Below the pieces are notes generated by a model. The model had not been told where the DNA came from. It worked only from the letters and a program-made list of their open reading frames with translations, and made no database searches. 64,000 nt of DNA, from NCBI RefSeq assembly GCF_042680805.1, contig NZ_JBHUEM010000020.1, positions 248,001 to 312,000 on the forward strand, in the 5' to 3' direction. The position numbers and the translations under genes are program-made. Below are positions 43,482-52,921 of the stretch, in pieces. The DNA comes from Bacillus_CJ salitolerans. GTDB taxonomy: Bacteria > Bacillota > Bacilli > Bacillales > SA4. Position 1 is the first letter of the stretch. The number at the start of each line of letters is the position of its first letter.

Positions 43482-43562
43482 GAGACAAGTCTTATGAGAC
43501 GCTCTTAACTTTGATTTTATCAGTCTCCTACACTTGTATCAATAGAGTACACTCTATTGATA
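43482..43562. promoter_or_regulatory. Probable res site between tnpR and tnpA
   Basis: A near-perfect palindrome with 12-base arms (TATCAATAGAGT at 43537-43548 and its complement at 43551-43562, AC between) looks like a resolvase subsite. Two direct TGAGAC copies lie at about 43482-43501. Divergent tnpR and tnpA promoters should also be here. Confidence 0.65.
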
Positions 43563-43596
43563 TATAATTGAACAAATTAACTGAATAATCACAGAA

Positions 43597-46545
43597 ATGA
43601 GATGGTACTGTATGAAAATGGCGAGAGGTAGAGAATTACTTACACCGGAACAGCGACAAGCCTTTATACAAATTTCTGAAGATGAGTGGGTGCTAGGAAG
43701 CTACTACACTTTTTCCAAACGAGATTTAGAAATTATAAATAAGCGAAGGAGAGAAGAAAACCGTTTAGGGTTCGCGGTTCAATTGGCCATTCTTCGGTAT
43801 CCCGGTTGGCCATACACTCATATCAAAAGCATCCCAGATTCAGTCATACATTATATATCGAAACAAATCGGTTCTACTCCATCTTCGCTTAGTCTTTATC
43901 CTCAAAGAGAAGATACACTTTGGGATCATTTGAAAGAAATTCGAAATGAATACGACTTTGTAACTTTTACTCTAAAAGAATATCGAATGACATTTAAGCA
44001 CCTTCATCAATTAGCTTTGGAAAATGGTGATGCCATTCATCTACTACATGAATGTATAGATTTTCTAAGAAAAAACAAAATCATACTGCCTGCTATCACT
44101 ACACTTGAAAGAATGGTGTGGGAAGCAAGGGCAATGGCTGAAAAGAAGTTATTCAACACGGTTAATCAATCTCTAACAATTGAGCAAAAAGAAAAACTTG
44201 AAGAGATTATTACCTCACAACATCCATCCGAATCCAATAAAACGATATTGGGTTGGTTAAAAGAGCCACCGGGTCATCCTTCACCCGAAACATTTCTAAA
44301 AGTAATAGAACGACACGAATACATACGAGGGATGGAATTAGAAACGGTACAAATTAGTCATTTGCATCGCAATCGCCTGTTACAGCTATCTCGCTTAGGT
44401 TCACGATATGAGCCTTATGCATTCCGTGACTTTCAAGAAAATAAACGATATTCAATATTAACCGTCAATGTATTACAACTTACTCAGGAGTTAACAGATA
44501 AAGTTGTTTGAAATTCATGACAGACAAATACTAAGTCTGTTATCAAAAGGTCGTAAGGCTCAAGAGGAAATTCAGAAACAAAACGGAAAAAAGCTGAATG
44601 AAGAAGTCATACACTTTACGAACATCGGACAAGCATTAATCAAAGCTAAAGAAGAGAAATTAGACGTTTTTGAGGTTTTGGAATCTGTTATTGAATGGAA
44701 CTCTTTTGTTTCTTCCGTGGAAGAAGCCCAAGAACTTGCACGCCTAGCTGACTATGATTATTTAGACTTACTGCAAAAACGATTTTATTCACTTAGAAAA
44801 TATACGCCAACGCTATTAAGGGTATTGGAATTTCATTCTACAAAGGCAAATGAGCCACTTTTACAAGCTGTTGAGATTATCCGAGGAATGAACGAATCCG
44901 GAAAGCGAAAAGTGCCTGATGACTCTCCTGTGGATTTTATTTCAAAACGTTGGAAAAAGCATTTGTACGAGGAAGATGGTACAACAATCAATCGTCATTA
45001 CTATGAAATGGCTGTTTTAACAGAACTTCGGGAGCATGTTCGGGCAGGAGATGTTTCCATTGTTGGCAGCAGACAATATAGAGATTTTGAGGAATATTTG
45101 TTTTCAGAAGATACATGGAACCAAACGAAGGAGAATACGAGATTATCAGTTAGTTTAACATTCGAAGATTATATGACGGAGAGAACCAGCAACCTTAACG
45201 AAAGGTTAAAGTGGTTAGATGCCAATTCCAACAAGTTAGATGGGGTTTCTCTTGAAAAAGGAAAGCTGTCACTTGCACGCTTAGAAAAAGATGTTCCAGA
45301 AGAAGCAAAAAAGTTTAGTGCAAGCCTTTATCAAATGCTACCAAGAATTAAATTAACCGATCTACTTATGGATGTTGCCCATATAACAGGATTTCATGAG
45401 CAATTTACTCATGCTTCTAACAACCGAAAACCAGATAAAGAAGAAACAATCATTATTATGGCTGCTCTTTTAGGTATGGGAATGAATATTGGATTGAGTA
45501 AGATGGCTGAAGCCACACCCGGACTTACATGTAAGCAACTAGCCAATGCTTCTCAATGGCGCATGTATGAATACGCAATGAATAAAGCCCAAGCCATTTT
45601 AGTAAATTTTCATCACAAATTACAATTGTCTTCTTATTGGGGAGACGGCACGACGTCCTCGTCAGATGGAATGAGAATGCAGCTAGGTGTTTCATCATTA
45701 CATGCAGATTCAATTCCACATTACGGAACCGGAAAAGGGGCCACCATCTATCGATTTACAAGTGATCAATTCTCTTCTTACTACACAAAGATTATTCATA
45801 CAAACTCAAGGGATGCAATTCATGTTTTGGATGGTTTGTTGCACCAAGACAGCTGGTTACACAGACCAAATATTCGGACTGACTCATTTATTAGGATTTA
45901 AATTTGCCCCAAGAATAAGGGATTTATCAGACTCGAAATTATTTAACAATAGATAAAGCAAGTGAATATCCAAAATTAGAAGCCATTTTACGTGGACAAA
46001 TAAATACAAAGGTCATTAAAGAAAATTATCAGGATGTTTTGCGATTAGCTCATTCTTTAAAGGAAGGAAAAGTTTCAGCATCCCTTATTATGGGGAAACT
46101 AGGTTCTTATTCAAGACAAAACAGCTTGGCTACAGTCTTACGTGAGATGGGCCGAATAGAAAAAACGATCTTTATTTTGAGTTATATTTCGGATGAATCA
46201 TTAAGAAGAAAAATACAAGAAGGATTGAATAAAGGAGAAGCCATGAATGGACTGGCAAGAGCTATTTTCTTCGGAAAACAAGGAGAGCTTTGGGAACGAA
46301 CCATACAGCATCAATTGCAAAGAGCCAGTGCTTTAAACATAATTATCAATGCCATTAGTGTCTGGAATACCCTACATCTGACAAAAGCAGTTGAATACCA
46401 AAAAGGTTTAGGTAATTTTAATGTAGATTTGTTGCATCATATGTCTCCTTTAGGCTGGGAGCATATCAATTTACTAGGAGAGTACCGTTTTAATTCTGAA
46501 AAAATGGTTGTGTTAGATTCTCTAAGACCACTAAAACTTTCTTAA
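43597..46545 (+). pseudogene. tnpA: Tn3-family transposase TnpA, broken by three frame disruptions
   Basis: TnpA relatives are about 980-1000 residues. Piece one (43597-44511; true start probably ATG 43612 or 43618, MARGRELLTPEQR) is the DUF4158 N-terminal region. A shift near 44505 leads to piece two (44504-45901, EIHDRQILSLLSKGRKAQ...), which includes the first catalytic Asp at WGDGTTSSSDG. Near 45855 a small deletion and shift lead to YTDQIFGLTHLLGFKFAPRIRDL. An extra A near 45942 shifts again before the last piece, IDKASEYPKLEAILRGQI to LDSLRPLKLS. All main blocks remain, so decay is recent. Confidence 0.92.
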
Positions 46546-46569
46546 CGTTGTTAAAACTGGGGTAATCGT

Positions 46570-46607
46570 CTTGAAAATAGGCTTAGCGATTTTCCTGACG
46601 GTACCCC
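46570..46607 (-). repeat. Right terminal inverted repeat of Tn3-family element
   Basis: Read inward it opens GGGGTACCGTCAGG and ends TCAAG. It is followed outside by target duplication ATTTA (46608-46612). Confidence 0.88.
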
Positions 46608-46680
46608 ATTTACAATTTTCGAATCACAATGTTCATTTCATTTTATACAATATAGTAAGTTTAATCATTCAAAAAATCGT

Positions 46681-46730
46681 TTGACTGTTCTATTCCTGTC
46701 AATTATACTAATATTCAAATAATCATTTGA
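46681..46730 (+). promoter_or_regulatory. cadC promoter and cad operator
   Basis: The -35 TTGACT (46681-46686) and -10 TATACT (46704-46709) are 17 bases apart. Just downstream an inverted repeat TCAAAT-AATC-ATTTGA (46715-46730) matches the known CadC operator type (TCAAATA...TATTTGA). Metal binding to CadC would release it. Confidence 0.8.
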
Positions 46731-46741
46731 TTAATGGGGTG

Positions 46742-47116
46742 ATGACAATCGGTAAGAAAGATATTTGTGAAATTACTTGCTTTGATTCAGAAAAAGTAAA
46801 TCGATTAACGAAACTAGTTACCAATACTAACACTTTGGAAGTATCTAAAATATTTAAGGCATTAGCAGACGATACTAGAGTAAAAATTGCTTATGCCTTG
46901 ACCATTGATCATGAACTATGCGTTTGTGATGTAGCCAACATTGTAGGGTGTACGTTAGCGACTGCTTCACATCACTTGAGGCTATTAAGAAACATGGGAT
47001 TAGCGAAATATCGAAAGGAAGGTAAGCTTGTCTTTTATTCACTTGATGATGAACATGTAAAACAATTAGTTCAAATTGCAGTAACTCACCAAAAGGAGGT
47101 GGAAACACGTGACTGA
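46742..47116 (+). CDS. cadC: CadC-type ArsR family metal-sensing repressor
   Basis: A repressor of about 124 residues. The metal site is seen as an N-terminal Cys (KKDICEITCFD) plus the ELCVCDVANIVG pair near residue 60. These are the Cys residues that bind Cd, Pb or Zn in CadC. The recognition helix is in LATASHHLRLLRNMGL and the wing is KLVFYSLDDEH. It heads the cad operon and overlaps cadA. The start is unclear: TTG 46727 lies in the operator, ATG 46742 directly abuts GGGGTG, and the ideal spacing would be at ATC 46748, as if an ATG had mutated. Confidence 0.9.
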   Translation: MTIGKKDICEITCFDSEKVNRLTKLVTNTNTLEVSKIFKALADDTRVKIAYALTIDHELCVCDVANIVGCTLATASHHLRLLRNMGLAKYRKEGKLVFYSLDDEHVKQLVQIAVTHQKEVETRD

Positions 47117-49241
47117 TGTGGTTGAAAAATCCATTCAAAAAACTGTTTTTCGTGTCCAAGGCTTTACTTGAGCAGGGTGTGCGACTAAGTTCGAAAAGAA
47201 CGTCAAACACCTGGAAGGTGTTTTAGATGCAAGTGTTAATTTTGGCGCTTCGAAACTCACTGTTTATGGTGAAACAACCATTGAAGAGCTTGAAAAGGCA
47301 GGAGCGTTTGAAAATATTCGTGTTATACCTGAAAAAGAACGATTTGAAGAGAAAAGTGAGCATCTGATCAAAAAACATGCAAATGTAATACTCTCAGCTT
47401 TCTTCCTTCTCCTTGGTTGGTCTCTTGGAGAAGCAATGGATGAAAGTAACATCTTTTCAATTGTTTCTTATTTCATCTCCATCGTTATTGGGGGCTATCG
47501 ACTATTTCAAACAGGATTTAAAAATCTTATCACTTTGCAATTTGACATGAGAACCCTCATGACAATTGCCATTATTGGAGCTGCTTTCATAGGTGAATGG
47601 GGGGAGGGAGCCACGGTCGTCATATTATTTGCGATCAGTGAAGTACTTGAATCTTATTCTATGGAAAAAGCTAGACAATCCATCAGGTCGTTGATGGATA
47701 TTGCACCGAGAGAGGCATTAGTGAGAAGAGGTCATCAAGAATTACTTGTTCCTGTAGAAGAGATTCAGATAAATGATATTATGATTGTAAAACCAGGCCA
47801 AAAAATTGCAATGGATGGGATTGTAATAGGTGGATATTCGGCTGTAAATCAAGCGGCAATAACAGGCGAATCGGTACCTGTAAATAAATCACTTGACGAT
47901 GAAGTATTTGCAGGAACGATTAATGAAGAAGGATTACTCGAAGTAAGAGTAACAAAGCATGTAAATGATACAACTATCGCCAAAATCATTCACTTAGTTG
48001 AAGAAGCACAAGCAGAACGTGCTCCTTCCCAAGCTTTTGTTGATCGATTTGCAAAATATTATACACCAATAATCATGCTAATAGCTCTTGGAGTTGCGAT
48101 TACCCCCCCATTATTATGGGACGCAAGCTGGAGTAATTGGATTTATCAAGGCTTGGCTGTGTTAGTTGTTGGATGTCCATGTGCTCTCGTTATATCTACT
48201 CCTGTGTCAATTGTAACAGCGATTGGAAATGCTGCTCGAAATGGAGTCTTGATTAAAGGTGGTATACATCTTGAGGAAACTGGTTCTCTTAAAGCAATTG
48301 CCTTTGATAAAACCGGTACTTTAACTAAAGGAAAACCAGTTGTAACCGATTATATTCCTCTATTAACCGAAGAGTCACCTGAGCAACTTTTAACGACCAT
48401 CGCTGCTCTAGAAAACAAATCACAGCATCCCCTCGCTGGTGCAATTATGAAAAAGGCTGAAGAAGAAAAATTGCCTTATCAATCAATCCTAGTTGAAGAG
48501 TTTTTGTCAATTACGGGTAAAGGATTAAAGGGAAGAATAAACAATGAGGAAATTTTTGTAGGAAATCCAGAGCTTTTTGATGAATTGATGGAGATTGATA
48601 ATCACAATAGAGCTATAATCCATCAACTTCAGACCTCAGGTAAAACAGTGATAGTCGCAGGAACTAAAAATAGATTGATGGCCCTTATTGCAGTGTCAGA
48701 TGAAGTAAGAGATAGTAGTCAATCTGTTATTCAAAGATTGCATGAACTCGGAATTGAAAAGACTATTATGCTTACGGGTGATAATGAAGGTACTGCTCTT
48801 GCAATAGGAAACAAAGTAGGGGTTACTGATGTAAAGGCGAATCTCTTACCTGAAGATAAGCTTGATTTTATTAAGCAACTAAGAATAAAGTATAATAATG
48901 TTGGTATGGTAGGTGATGGGGTAAATGACGCACCTGCATTAGCCGCATCCACAGTTGGGATTGCCATGGGAGGAGCTGGAACAGACACAGCCTTAGAAAC
49001 AGCGGATATAGCACTCATGGGAGATGATCTTAGAAAATTACCGTTTACGATTAGGTTGAGTCGAAAGGCTCTTACCATCATTAAACAAAATATTGCATTC
49101 TCTTTAGGAATAAAATTATTGGCACTACTTCTGGTCATCCCTGGCTGGCTAACTTTATGGATAGCCATATTTGCAGATATGGGAGCAACGTTACTCGTAA
49201 CCTTAAATGGACTGCGGTTATTACGAGTTAAGGACAAATAA
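47109..49241 (+). pseudogene. cadA: CadA-type heavy-metal P-type ATPase with in-frame TGA
   Basis: GTG 47109 (AAAGGAGGTGG upstream, overlapping cadC) opens a 710-codon frame interrupted only by TGA 47169-47171. That codon is the first Cys of the HMA metal-binding motif GFTCAGCA. After it the sequence is a complete PIB-2 ATPase: CPC metal site (GCPCALVIS near codon 358), phosphorylation DKTGT near 400, HP motif QHPLAGA, and the hinge GDGVNDAPAL near 600. It exports Cd, Zn or Pb. Internal initiation at ATG 47436 (GGAGAAGCA upstream) would give a 601-residue protein without HMA domain and first helix. Nonsense mutation is most likely; recoding is discussed as a finding. Confidence 0.85.
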
Positions 49242-49248
49242 CAAAATG

Positions 49249-49278
49249 AAAGGCTTTCCACTTGTGGGAAGTCTTTTT
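49249..49278 (+). terminator. Terminator of cad operon
   Basis: A hairpin from AAAGGCTTTCCAC to GTGGGAAGTCTTT (three mismatched pairs) is followed by T. Confidence 0.7.
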
Positions 49279-49347
49279 ATATGCGCTCATGAGCATTTTA
49301 TGAAACTTATTACTTCCGCTTACGTCTACACTAGAAAGGAGGAAAAG

Positions 49348-49893
49348 ATGAAAACAATCATAATCGTATTATCATGTATGTTTTTGCTTGTAAGCTGTGA
49401 AGCTAGACAGTTGATGGTAATAGCCCCAGAAAAGCAAGATGTCAACGGATTTAGGGAACCAACACCTAATGAATGGGCGGATTATATCATACCAGTTAGA
49501 GAATATTTATACTTACGAACACAAGCTGTAGTTAAGAATGATATATCTGTTTTATGGAATAAGTATCCAAATTTAAAAAGTCCGATAAGACCAAAAGATG
49601 GTATAAACAGTGAGAGATACGAAGTAGAATCTTTAAATAGAAGTTTTACTTTCATAGATGCTAATTTTTCAGAGGAAGGATACGGAAGATTAAAAATGAA
49701 GGAAGTAAGTAATACCGAAATCATTTTACTTGTCCATGGAGGAATTGGATATTTACGTCATGACTTTCAAACTTCAGGGGGAGAGCTTTTAATCGAACTA
49801 TATTTAGAGTATGATGGGAATGAATGGAATATTATTCAATCAGACGAATACATGCTCCCAGAATATAAGGAATGGGTAAAAAAGAGTCAATAA
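49348..49893 (+). CDS. Lipoprotein, unknown function
   Basis: A protein of about 181 residues with a lipoprotein signal peptide (MKTIIIVLSCMFLLVSC, lipid attachment at the second Cys near residue 17). The mature part is soluble: NEWADYIIPVREYLYLRTQAVVKNDISVLWNKYPNL suggests a helical segment and the rest is beta-rich. AAAGGAGG (49336-49342) fixes ATG 49348. The family is unknown. The tiny membrane gene at 49907 follows after 13 bases and is probably cotranscribed. Confidence 0.78.
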   Translation: MKTIIIVLSCMFLLVSCEARQLMVIAPEKQDVNGFREPTPNEWADYIIPVREYLYLRTQAVVKNDISVLWNKYPNLKSPIRPKDGINSERYEVESLNRSFTFIDANFSEEGYGRLKMKEVSNTEIILLVHGGIGYLRHDFQTSGGELLIELYLEYDGNEWNIIQSDEYMLPEYKEWVKKSQ

Positions 49894-49906
49894 TGGGGTC
49901 TAGAAT

Positions 49907-50011
49907 ATGGGAAACTTATTTCATTATCAATTACCAGAATGGTTTATTCTATTTGCACTGATTGTGTTAATTGGATTCATTGGGTTCTCAGTATGGTGGA
50001 CGAATAAATAA
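49907..50011 (+). CDS. Tiny single-helix membrane protein (34 aa)
   Basis: ATG 49907 with GGGGT upstream. The product is an N-terminal NLFHYQLPEW and one helix WFILFALIVLIGFIGFSVWW, ending NK. It lies 13 bases after the lipoprotein gene and ahead of a terminator, so it belongs to that transcript. It is possibly a membrane peptide acting with the lipoprotein. Short length keeps confidence moderate. Confidence 0.5.
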   Translation: MGNLFHYQLPEWFILFALIVLIGFIGFSVWWTNK

Positions 50012-50015
50012 ACCT

Positions 50016-50040
50016 GAGTGCACACAGTTGCACTCTTTTC
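50016..50040 (+). terminator. Terminator after lipoprotein unit
   Basis: GAGTGCA (50016-50022) pairs with TGCACTC (50029-50035), then TTTT. Confidence 0.8.
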
Positions 50041-50097
50041 TATGAATGTTAATTAATCATACTTACATATTCAAAATAGGGAGAGGAATCTAAACTG

Positions 50098-50721
50098 ATG
50101 GAAATGATAAAAATATTTGACGCACAAAGAAATCAAATCGGTGTTAAAAATCGCATGGAAGTACATGAAAAAGGCTATTGGCATGAAACGTTTCATTGCT
50201 GGTTTGTAAGTAATGAACAAGATACCAACTATATTTATTTTCAATTAAGAAGCAACAACAAGAAGGATTTCCCCAATTTATTAGATATAACAGCAGCAGG
50301 TCACCTGCTAGCTGACGAATCAGTTGATGATGGTATTCGAGAAGTTCAAGAAGAACTGGGCATAGAGCTTTCCCTCAGTGATCTAATACCACTTGGGGTT
50401 GTCAAAGATTGCATTAAAACTGGCCAATTTATTGATAATGAACATGCACACGTATTTCTTTATGAGAGCAAATATGAGTTAAATGACTTTTCATTACAGG
50501 AAGATGAAGTATCTGGTATTGTAAGAACAGAATTTAATGCTTTTTATGAGCTGTGTAATGGAATTCGAAATGAGATTCTTATTGAAGGAATGAAGGTAAT
50601 CGAAAACGGACAGAAAGTAATACTAAAAGAGACCGTATCAAAACAAGGTTTTGTACCTCATCCTGATACATACTTACAAGAGGTTTCAGAACTGATACAT
50701 AATGTTTTAAAGGGGATATGA
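50098..50721 (+). CDS. Nudix hydrolase (IPP-isomerase-like subgroup)
   Basis: A 207-residue protein. The Nudix box is seen near residue 67 as GHLLADESVDDGIREVQEELGI (GX5EX7REUXEEXGU with the core R-E-V-Q-E-E-L-G). The N-terminal part (IFDAQRNQIGVKNRMEVHEKGYWHETFHCW) is typical of the YfcD/IPP-isomerase-like Nudix subgroup, whose members hydrolyse nucleoside-diphosphate-linked compounds. The exact substrate is unknown. AGGGAGAGGAATC precedes ATG 50098. Confidence 0.88.
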   Translation: MEMIKIFDAQRNQIGVKNRMEVHEKGYWHETFHCWFVSNEQDTNYIYFQLRSNNKKDFPNLLDITAAGHLLADESVDDGIREVQEELGIELSLSDLIPLGVVKDCIKTGQFIDNEHAHVFLYESKYELNDFSLQEDEVSGIVRTEFNAFYELCNGIRNEILIEGMKVIENGQKVILKETVSKQGFVPHPDTYLQEVSELIHNVLKGI

Positions 50722-50853
50722 TGATCTTCGTGAATTAAAAGTTGTTATAACTAAAGTGGGTTTCACACAAGAGTGTACAACTTTTAGTCCTTGTGATTTT
50801 TGAGAAAATAGGATATTTTATAGTAGAAATAAGAAAGGAGCTATCCGTAATAC

Positions 50854-51066
50854 ATGAAAATTAAAGAATTTATTCAAACGTATGAGAACTTTTTTTTTAG
50901 TATACTATTCTTTTTAGTAGCTTGGCCCATCCTTTATTACATGATTGATTTAGAAAATACAACATATCGTATTATTTTTTATATATTAACAATTCTGTAT
51001 CTCCTTAGTAATGTAGCGATCTTCGTCTTAACGTATATGCAAAATAATAAGAATAAGAGCTCTTAA
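50854..51066 (+). CDS. Small two-helix membrane protein (70 aa)
   Basis: ATG 50854 behind AAAGGAGCTATCC. Helices are at about residues 14-31 and 39-62, with a basic tail (NNKNKSS). There is no family I recognise. It lies 90 bases before the gene at 51156. Confidence 0.6.
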   Translation: MKIKEFIQTYENFFFSILFFLVAWPILYYMIDLENTTYRIIFYILTILYLLSNVAIFVLTYMQNNKNKSS

Positions 51067-51155
51067 ATTATTTTTTTGAAGGTGAAAGTAGTTTTATTTT
51101 AGGAACACCAGGTATAAAAAATACAGGATTTAAGCCTATATAATTTGGAGGAATC

Positions 51156-51635
51156 ATGTTAACTTTTGCTCAAAAATTGTCAATTATAGAATCTTTTCCA
51201 GAACTAAAGCGTAAAGAGGTATCATTAAATCGTGTGAACTTCCATTACGAAGAAAGTGGTAGTGAAAAGAAGAACGTTGTATACCATTTACACCCAAACG
51301 GCAATGGATTTGTTTATGCAGAACATCTTAATGAATATGAGGTTGATCATAAAGGAATGGTAAACATTCGTGACTTTAATGAGAAAGAATTACGAACGAT
51401 TATTGAGAAATCAATAGAATCTCTAGCACCAAGATCTACAAAAGAATTAGCTGTTATCGGAGATCATGAAGAGCAGCGATGGGTGAATAATGAGAACCAT
51501 ACTTTACTTCTAGTATTTGAAGATGAGATGTGGAATGTTTATGCAGGACTAAATCTAGATGGAACATTTCCTTCCTATAATGAAGCAAAACAATATTTAG
51601 AAGAAGAAGGCTTTTGGCAAATACAATATAAATAA
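51156..51635 (+). CDS. Hypothetical protein (159 aa)
   Basis: A soluble 159-residue protein from ATG 51156 behind TTTGGAGGAATC. It has an acidic composition with mixed alpha/beta character: NVVYHLHPNGNGFVYAEHL, then HTLLLVFEDEMWNVYAGLNLDGTFPSYNEA near the end. The last block looks like a conserved strand-turn motif, but I cannot name the family. It is convergent with the cold shock gene and shares a terminator with it. Confidence 0.7.
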   Translation: MLTFAQKLSIIESFPELKRKEVSLNRVNFHYEESGSEKKNVVYHLHPNGNGFVYAEHLNEYEVDHKGMVNIRDFNEKELRTIIEKSIESLAPRSTKELAVIGDHEEQRWVNNENHTLLLVFEDEMWNVYAGLNLDGTFPSYNEAKQYLEEEGFWQIQYK

Positions 51636-51662
51636 AAAAGGACTCCGAAATATGGAGTCCTT
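51636..51662. terminator. Bidirectional terminator between convergent genes
   Basis: AAAGGACTCC (51636-51645) pairs with GGAGTCCTTT (51653-51662). Confidence 0.88.
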
Positions 51663-51670
51663 TATACATA

Positions 51671-51868
51671 TTACTTCTGAACGTTTGCAGCTTGTGGTCC
51701 ACGTGGGCCTTGCTCGATATCAAAAGAAACCGTTTGGCCTTCTTCTAAAGATTTAAATCCATCACCTTGAATAGCTGAAAAGTGTACGAATACATCGTCG
51801 CTACCTTCAACTTCGATGAATCCAAAACCTTTTTCTGAATTAAACCATTTTACTTTACCTTGAGTCAT
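51671..51868 (-). CDS. cspD: Cold shock protein
   Basis: A 65-residue OB-fold RNA chaperone. RNP1 is KGFGFIEV near residue 13 and RNP2 is DVFVHFSAI near 25. The tail GPRGPQAANVQK is of CspB/CspD type; the choice of D over B or C is tentative. The protein melts RNA structure, especially in the cold. TAGGAGGCAACACAC precedes ATG 51868. The leader (about 51869-52000) contains a small hairpin (CGTG/CACG) right before the ribosome binding site, as seen in csp leaders, where structure and cold-box elements control translation. Confidence 0.94.
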   Translation of the reverse strand: MTQGKVKWFNSEKGFGFIEVEGSDDVFVHFSAIQGDGFKSLEEGQTVSFDIEQGPRGPQAANVQK

Positions 51869-52092
51869 GTGTGTTGCCTCCTACGTGAATTACACGAATA
51901 ATTTACTATCCTTGCTCAAGTATTTCCTTCAAGATGAACTTCCTTTACAAAAGGTTTTTCTATCAGATAATCCGAACAAAAATAATTAAGTTAATCATAA
52001 CAGGGTTTACTATAAAATAACAAGTTTTCTTTTAAATCAATTTTATTAAGAATACAGAGAATATAAAAGAATGTTGAGAATTAGATGATAAT

Positions 52093-52266
52093 TTAATCAA
52101 TTTCCTCAATTTCTTCTTGAAAATAAAAGGTATTAGGATACTCTTTTACAGTATATGAGTATCTTTTCATCATAGGTACATAACTGAATTTACTAATTGT
52201 TACGGTTTCACCTGTTGTTTTAATACGAACTTTATCCTCGTTTTTAAATTTATTTTTACCTTTCAC
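52093..52266 (-). CDS. Small conserved-looking protein (57 aa)
   Basis: On the reverse strand GTG 52266 opens a frame reading KGKNKFKNEDKVRIKTTGETVTISKF, then VPMMKRYSYTVKEYPNTFYFQEEIEEID with TAA 52093. The KVRIKTTGETVTI block and the YPNTFYFQEEI ending look like a conserved small beta-barrel (KOW/SH3-like) protein. The frame stays open nine codons upstream (INEKSWLK), so the true start may be non-standard or lost. There is no strong ribosome binding site. It is probably real, although short. Confidence 0.55.
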   Translation of the reverse strand: MKGKNKFKNEDKVRIKTTGETVTISKFSYVPMMKRYSYTVKEYPNTFYFQEEIEEID

Positions 52267-52495
52267 TTTTAACCAACTCTTTTCGTTAATATCTTAACTA
52301 ATAGTATGATTATCTCATACTTTAGTTCCTATTGTTAGTTATTCTAAAAATACATCTGAACAATTTATCAAAAGTTGTGGTAGTTTCTGCTAATAATGGA
52401 TATACTATAAGAGCGGAGGGATGAACCCTTTGGGTCTTCTATTGTGTAGGCTCATTGGTAGAACGTGAGATCTACAGTAGAAGGGATGAAACATA

Positions 52496-52864
52496 ATGAC
52501 AGAATTAGTATATCAGGCAAAAGCTGGAGATGGCTATTTAAAGAAAGGGATGAAAAGAACGAATACGTTCTTTATGTCTGCTCAAGAAGCTGTGGCAGAA
52601 GCCCTAGCATTAAAAGAGAAAATGGATAAGAAGTATAAGAATGAAATTCAATGGGATTACAATACAAAGTTATCTCGTTCATCAAAAACGGTAAATATTT
52701 TAAAAGGCTATTTAGGTGGAGTTAGAGAGACAAGTCCTTTTTATTTACAGATTGTTTGTATGGAGCAAGATCAAGATTATGATATCTCTACACCAATAAA
52801 ACCAAAAAAAATGAATAAAAATGATAAAGAAGTTGTAAACAAAGTCGTTAAATTTTTAAATTAA
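52496..52864 (+). CDS. Hypothetical protein (122 aa)
   Basis: A soluble basic protein from ATG 52496 behind GAAGGGATGAAAC. Text: YQAKAGDGYLKKGMKRTNTFF, a helix AQEAVAEALALKEKMDKKY, a turn GYLGGVRETSPFYLQIVCME, and a Lys/Asn-rich tail. There is no family I recognise. It is convergent with clpE, separated by a strong terminator. The 230-base upstream interval holds short inverted repeats (for example 52296-52326). Confidence 0.65.
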   Translation: MTELVYQAKAGDGYLKKGMKRTNTFFMSAQEAVAEALALKEKMDKKYKNEIQWDYNTKLSRSSKTVNILKGYLGGVRETSPFYLQIVCMEQDQDYDISTPIKPKKMNKNDKEVVNKVVKFLN

Positions 52865-52875
52865 TTCAAGATAGT

Positions 52876-52908
52876 AAAACCCTCCGTGTAAAAATTGGAG
52901 GGTTTTTT
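52876..52908 (+). terminator. Terminator between convergent genes
   Basis: AAAACCCTCC (52876-52885) pairs with GGAGGGTTTT (52897-52906). Rightward T-run. Confidence 0.9.
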
Positions 52909-52921
52909 CAGTTTATTCAAT

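Larger units (their letters stand above)
40999..46607. mobile_element. Tn3-family transposon with DJ-1/WYL passenger genes
   Basis: A 5609-bp element bounded by 38-bp terminal inverted repeats (IRL 40999-41036, IRR 46570-46607). Both begin GGGGTA, share CGTCAGGAAAAT, and end in AAG as Tn3-family repeats do. A perfect 5-bp target duplication ATTTA lies outside each end (40994-40998 and 46608-46612). Order inside: terminator, PfpI-like gene, WYL regulator and resolvase (all leftward), res region, and a broken transposase gene (rightward). Passenger genes occupy the resolvase side. The intact duplication shows that it arrived by transposition. The broken tnpA means that it can no longer move alone. 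Confidence 0.9.

Noticed and set aside
48731..49261. Leftward 176-codon frame
   Set aside because: It is antisense to the conserved hinge region of CadA; long only because the coding strand lacks certain codons.
52420..52495. Possible T-box or riboswitch leader (GGATGAACCC...GGGTC)
   Set aside because: No specifier loop, T-box core or terminator fold could be drawn; only a short hairpin.
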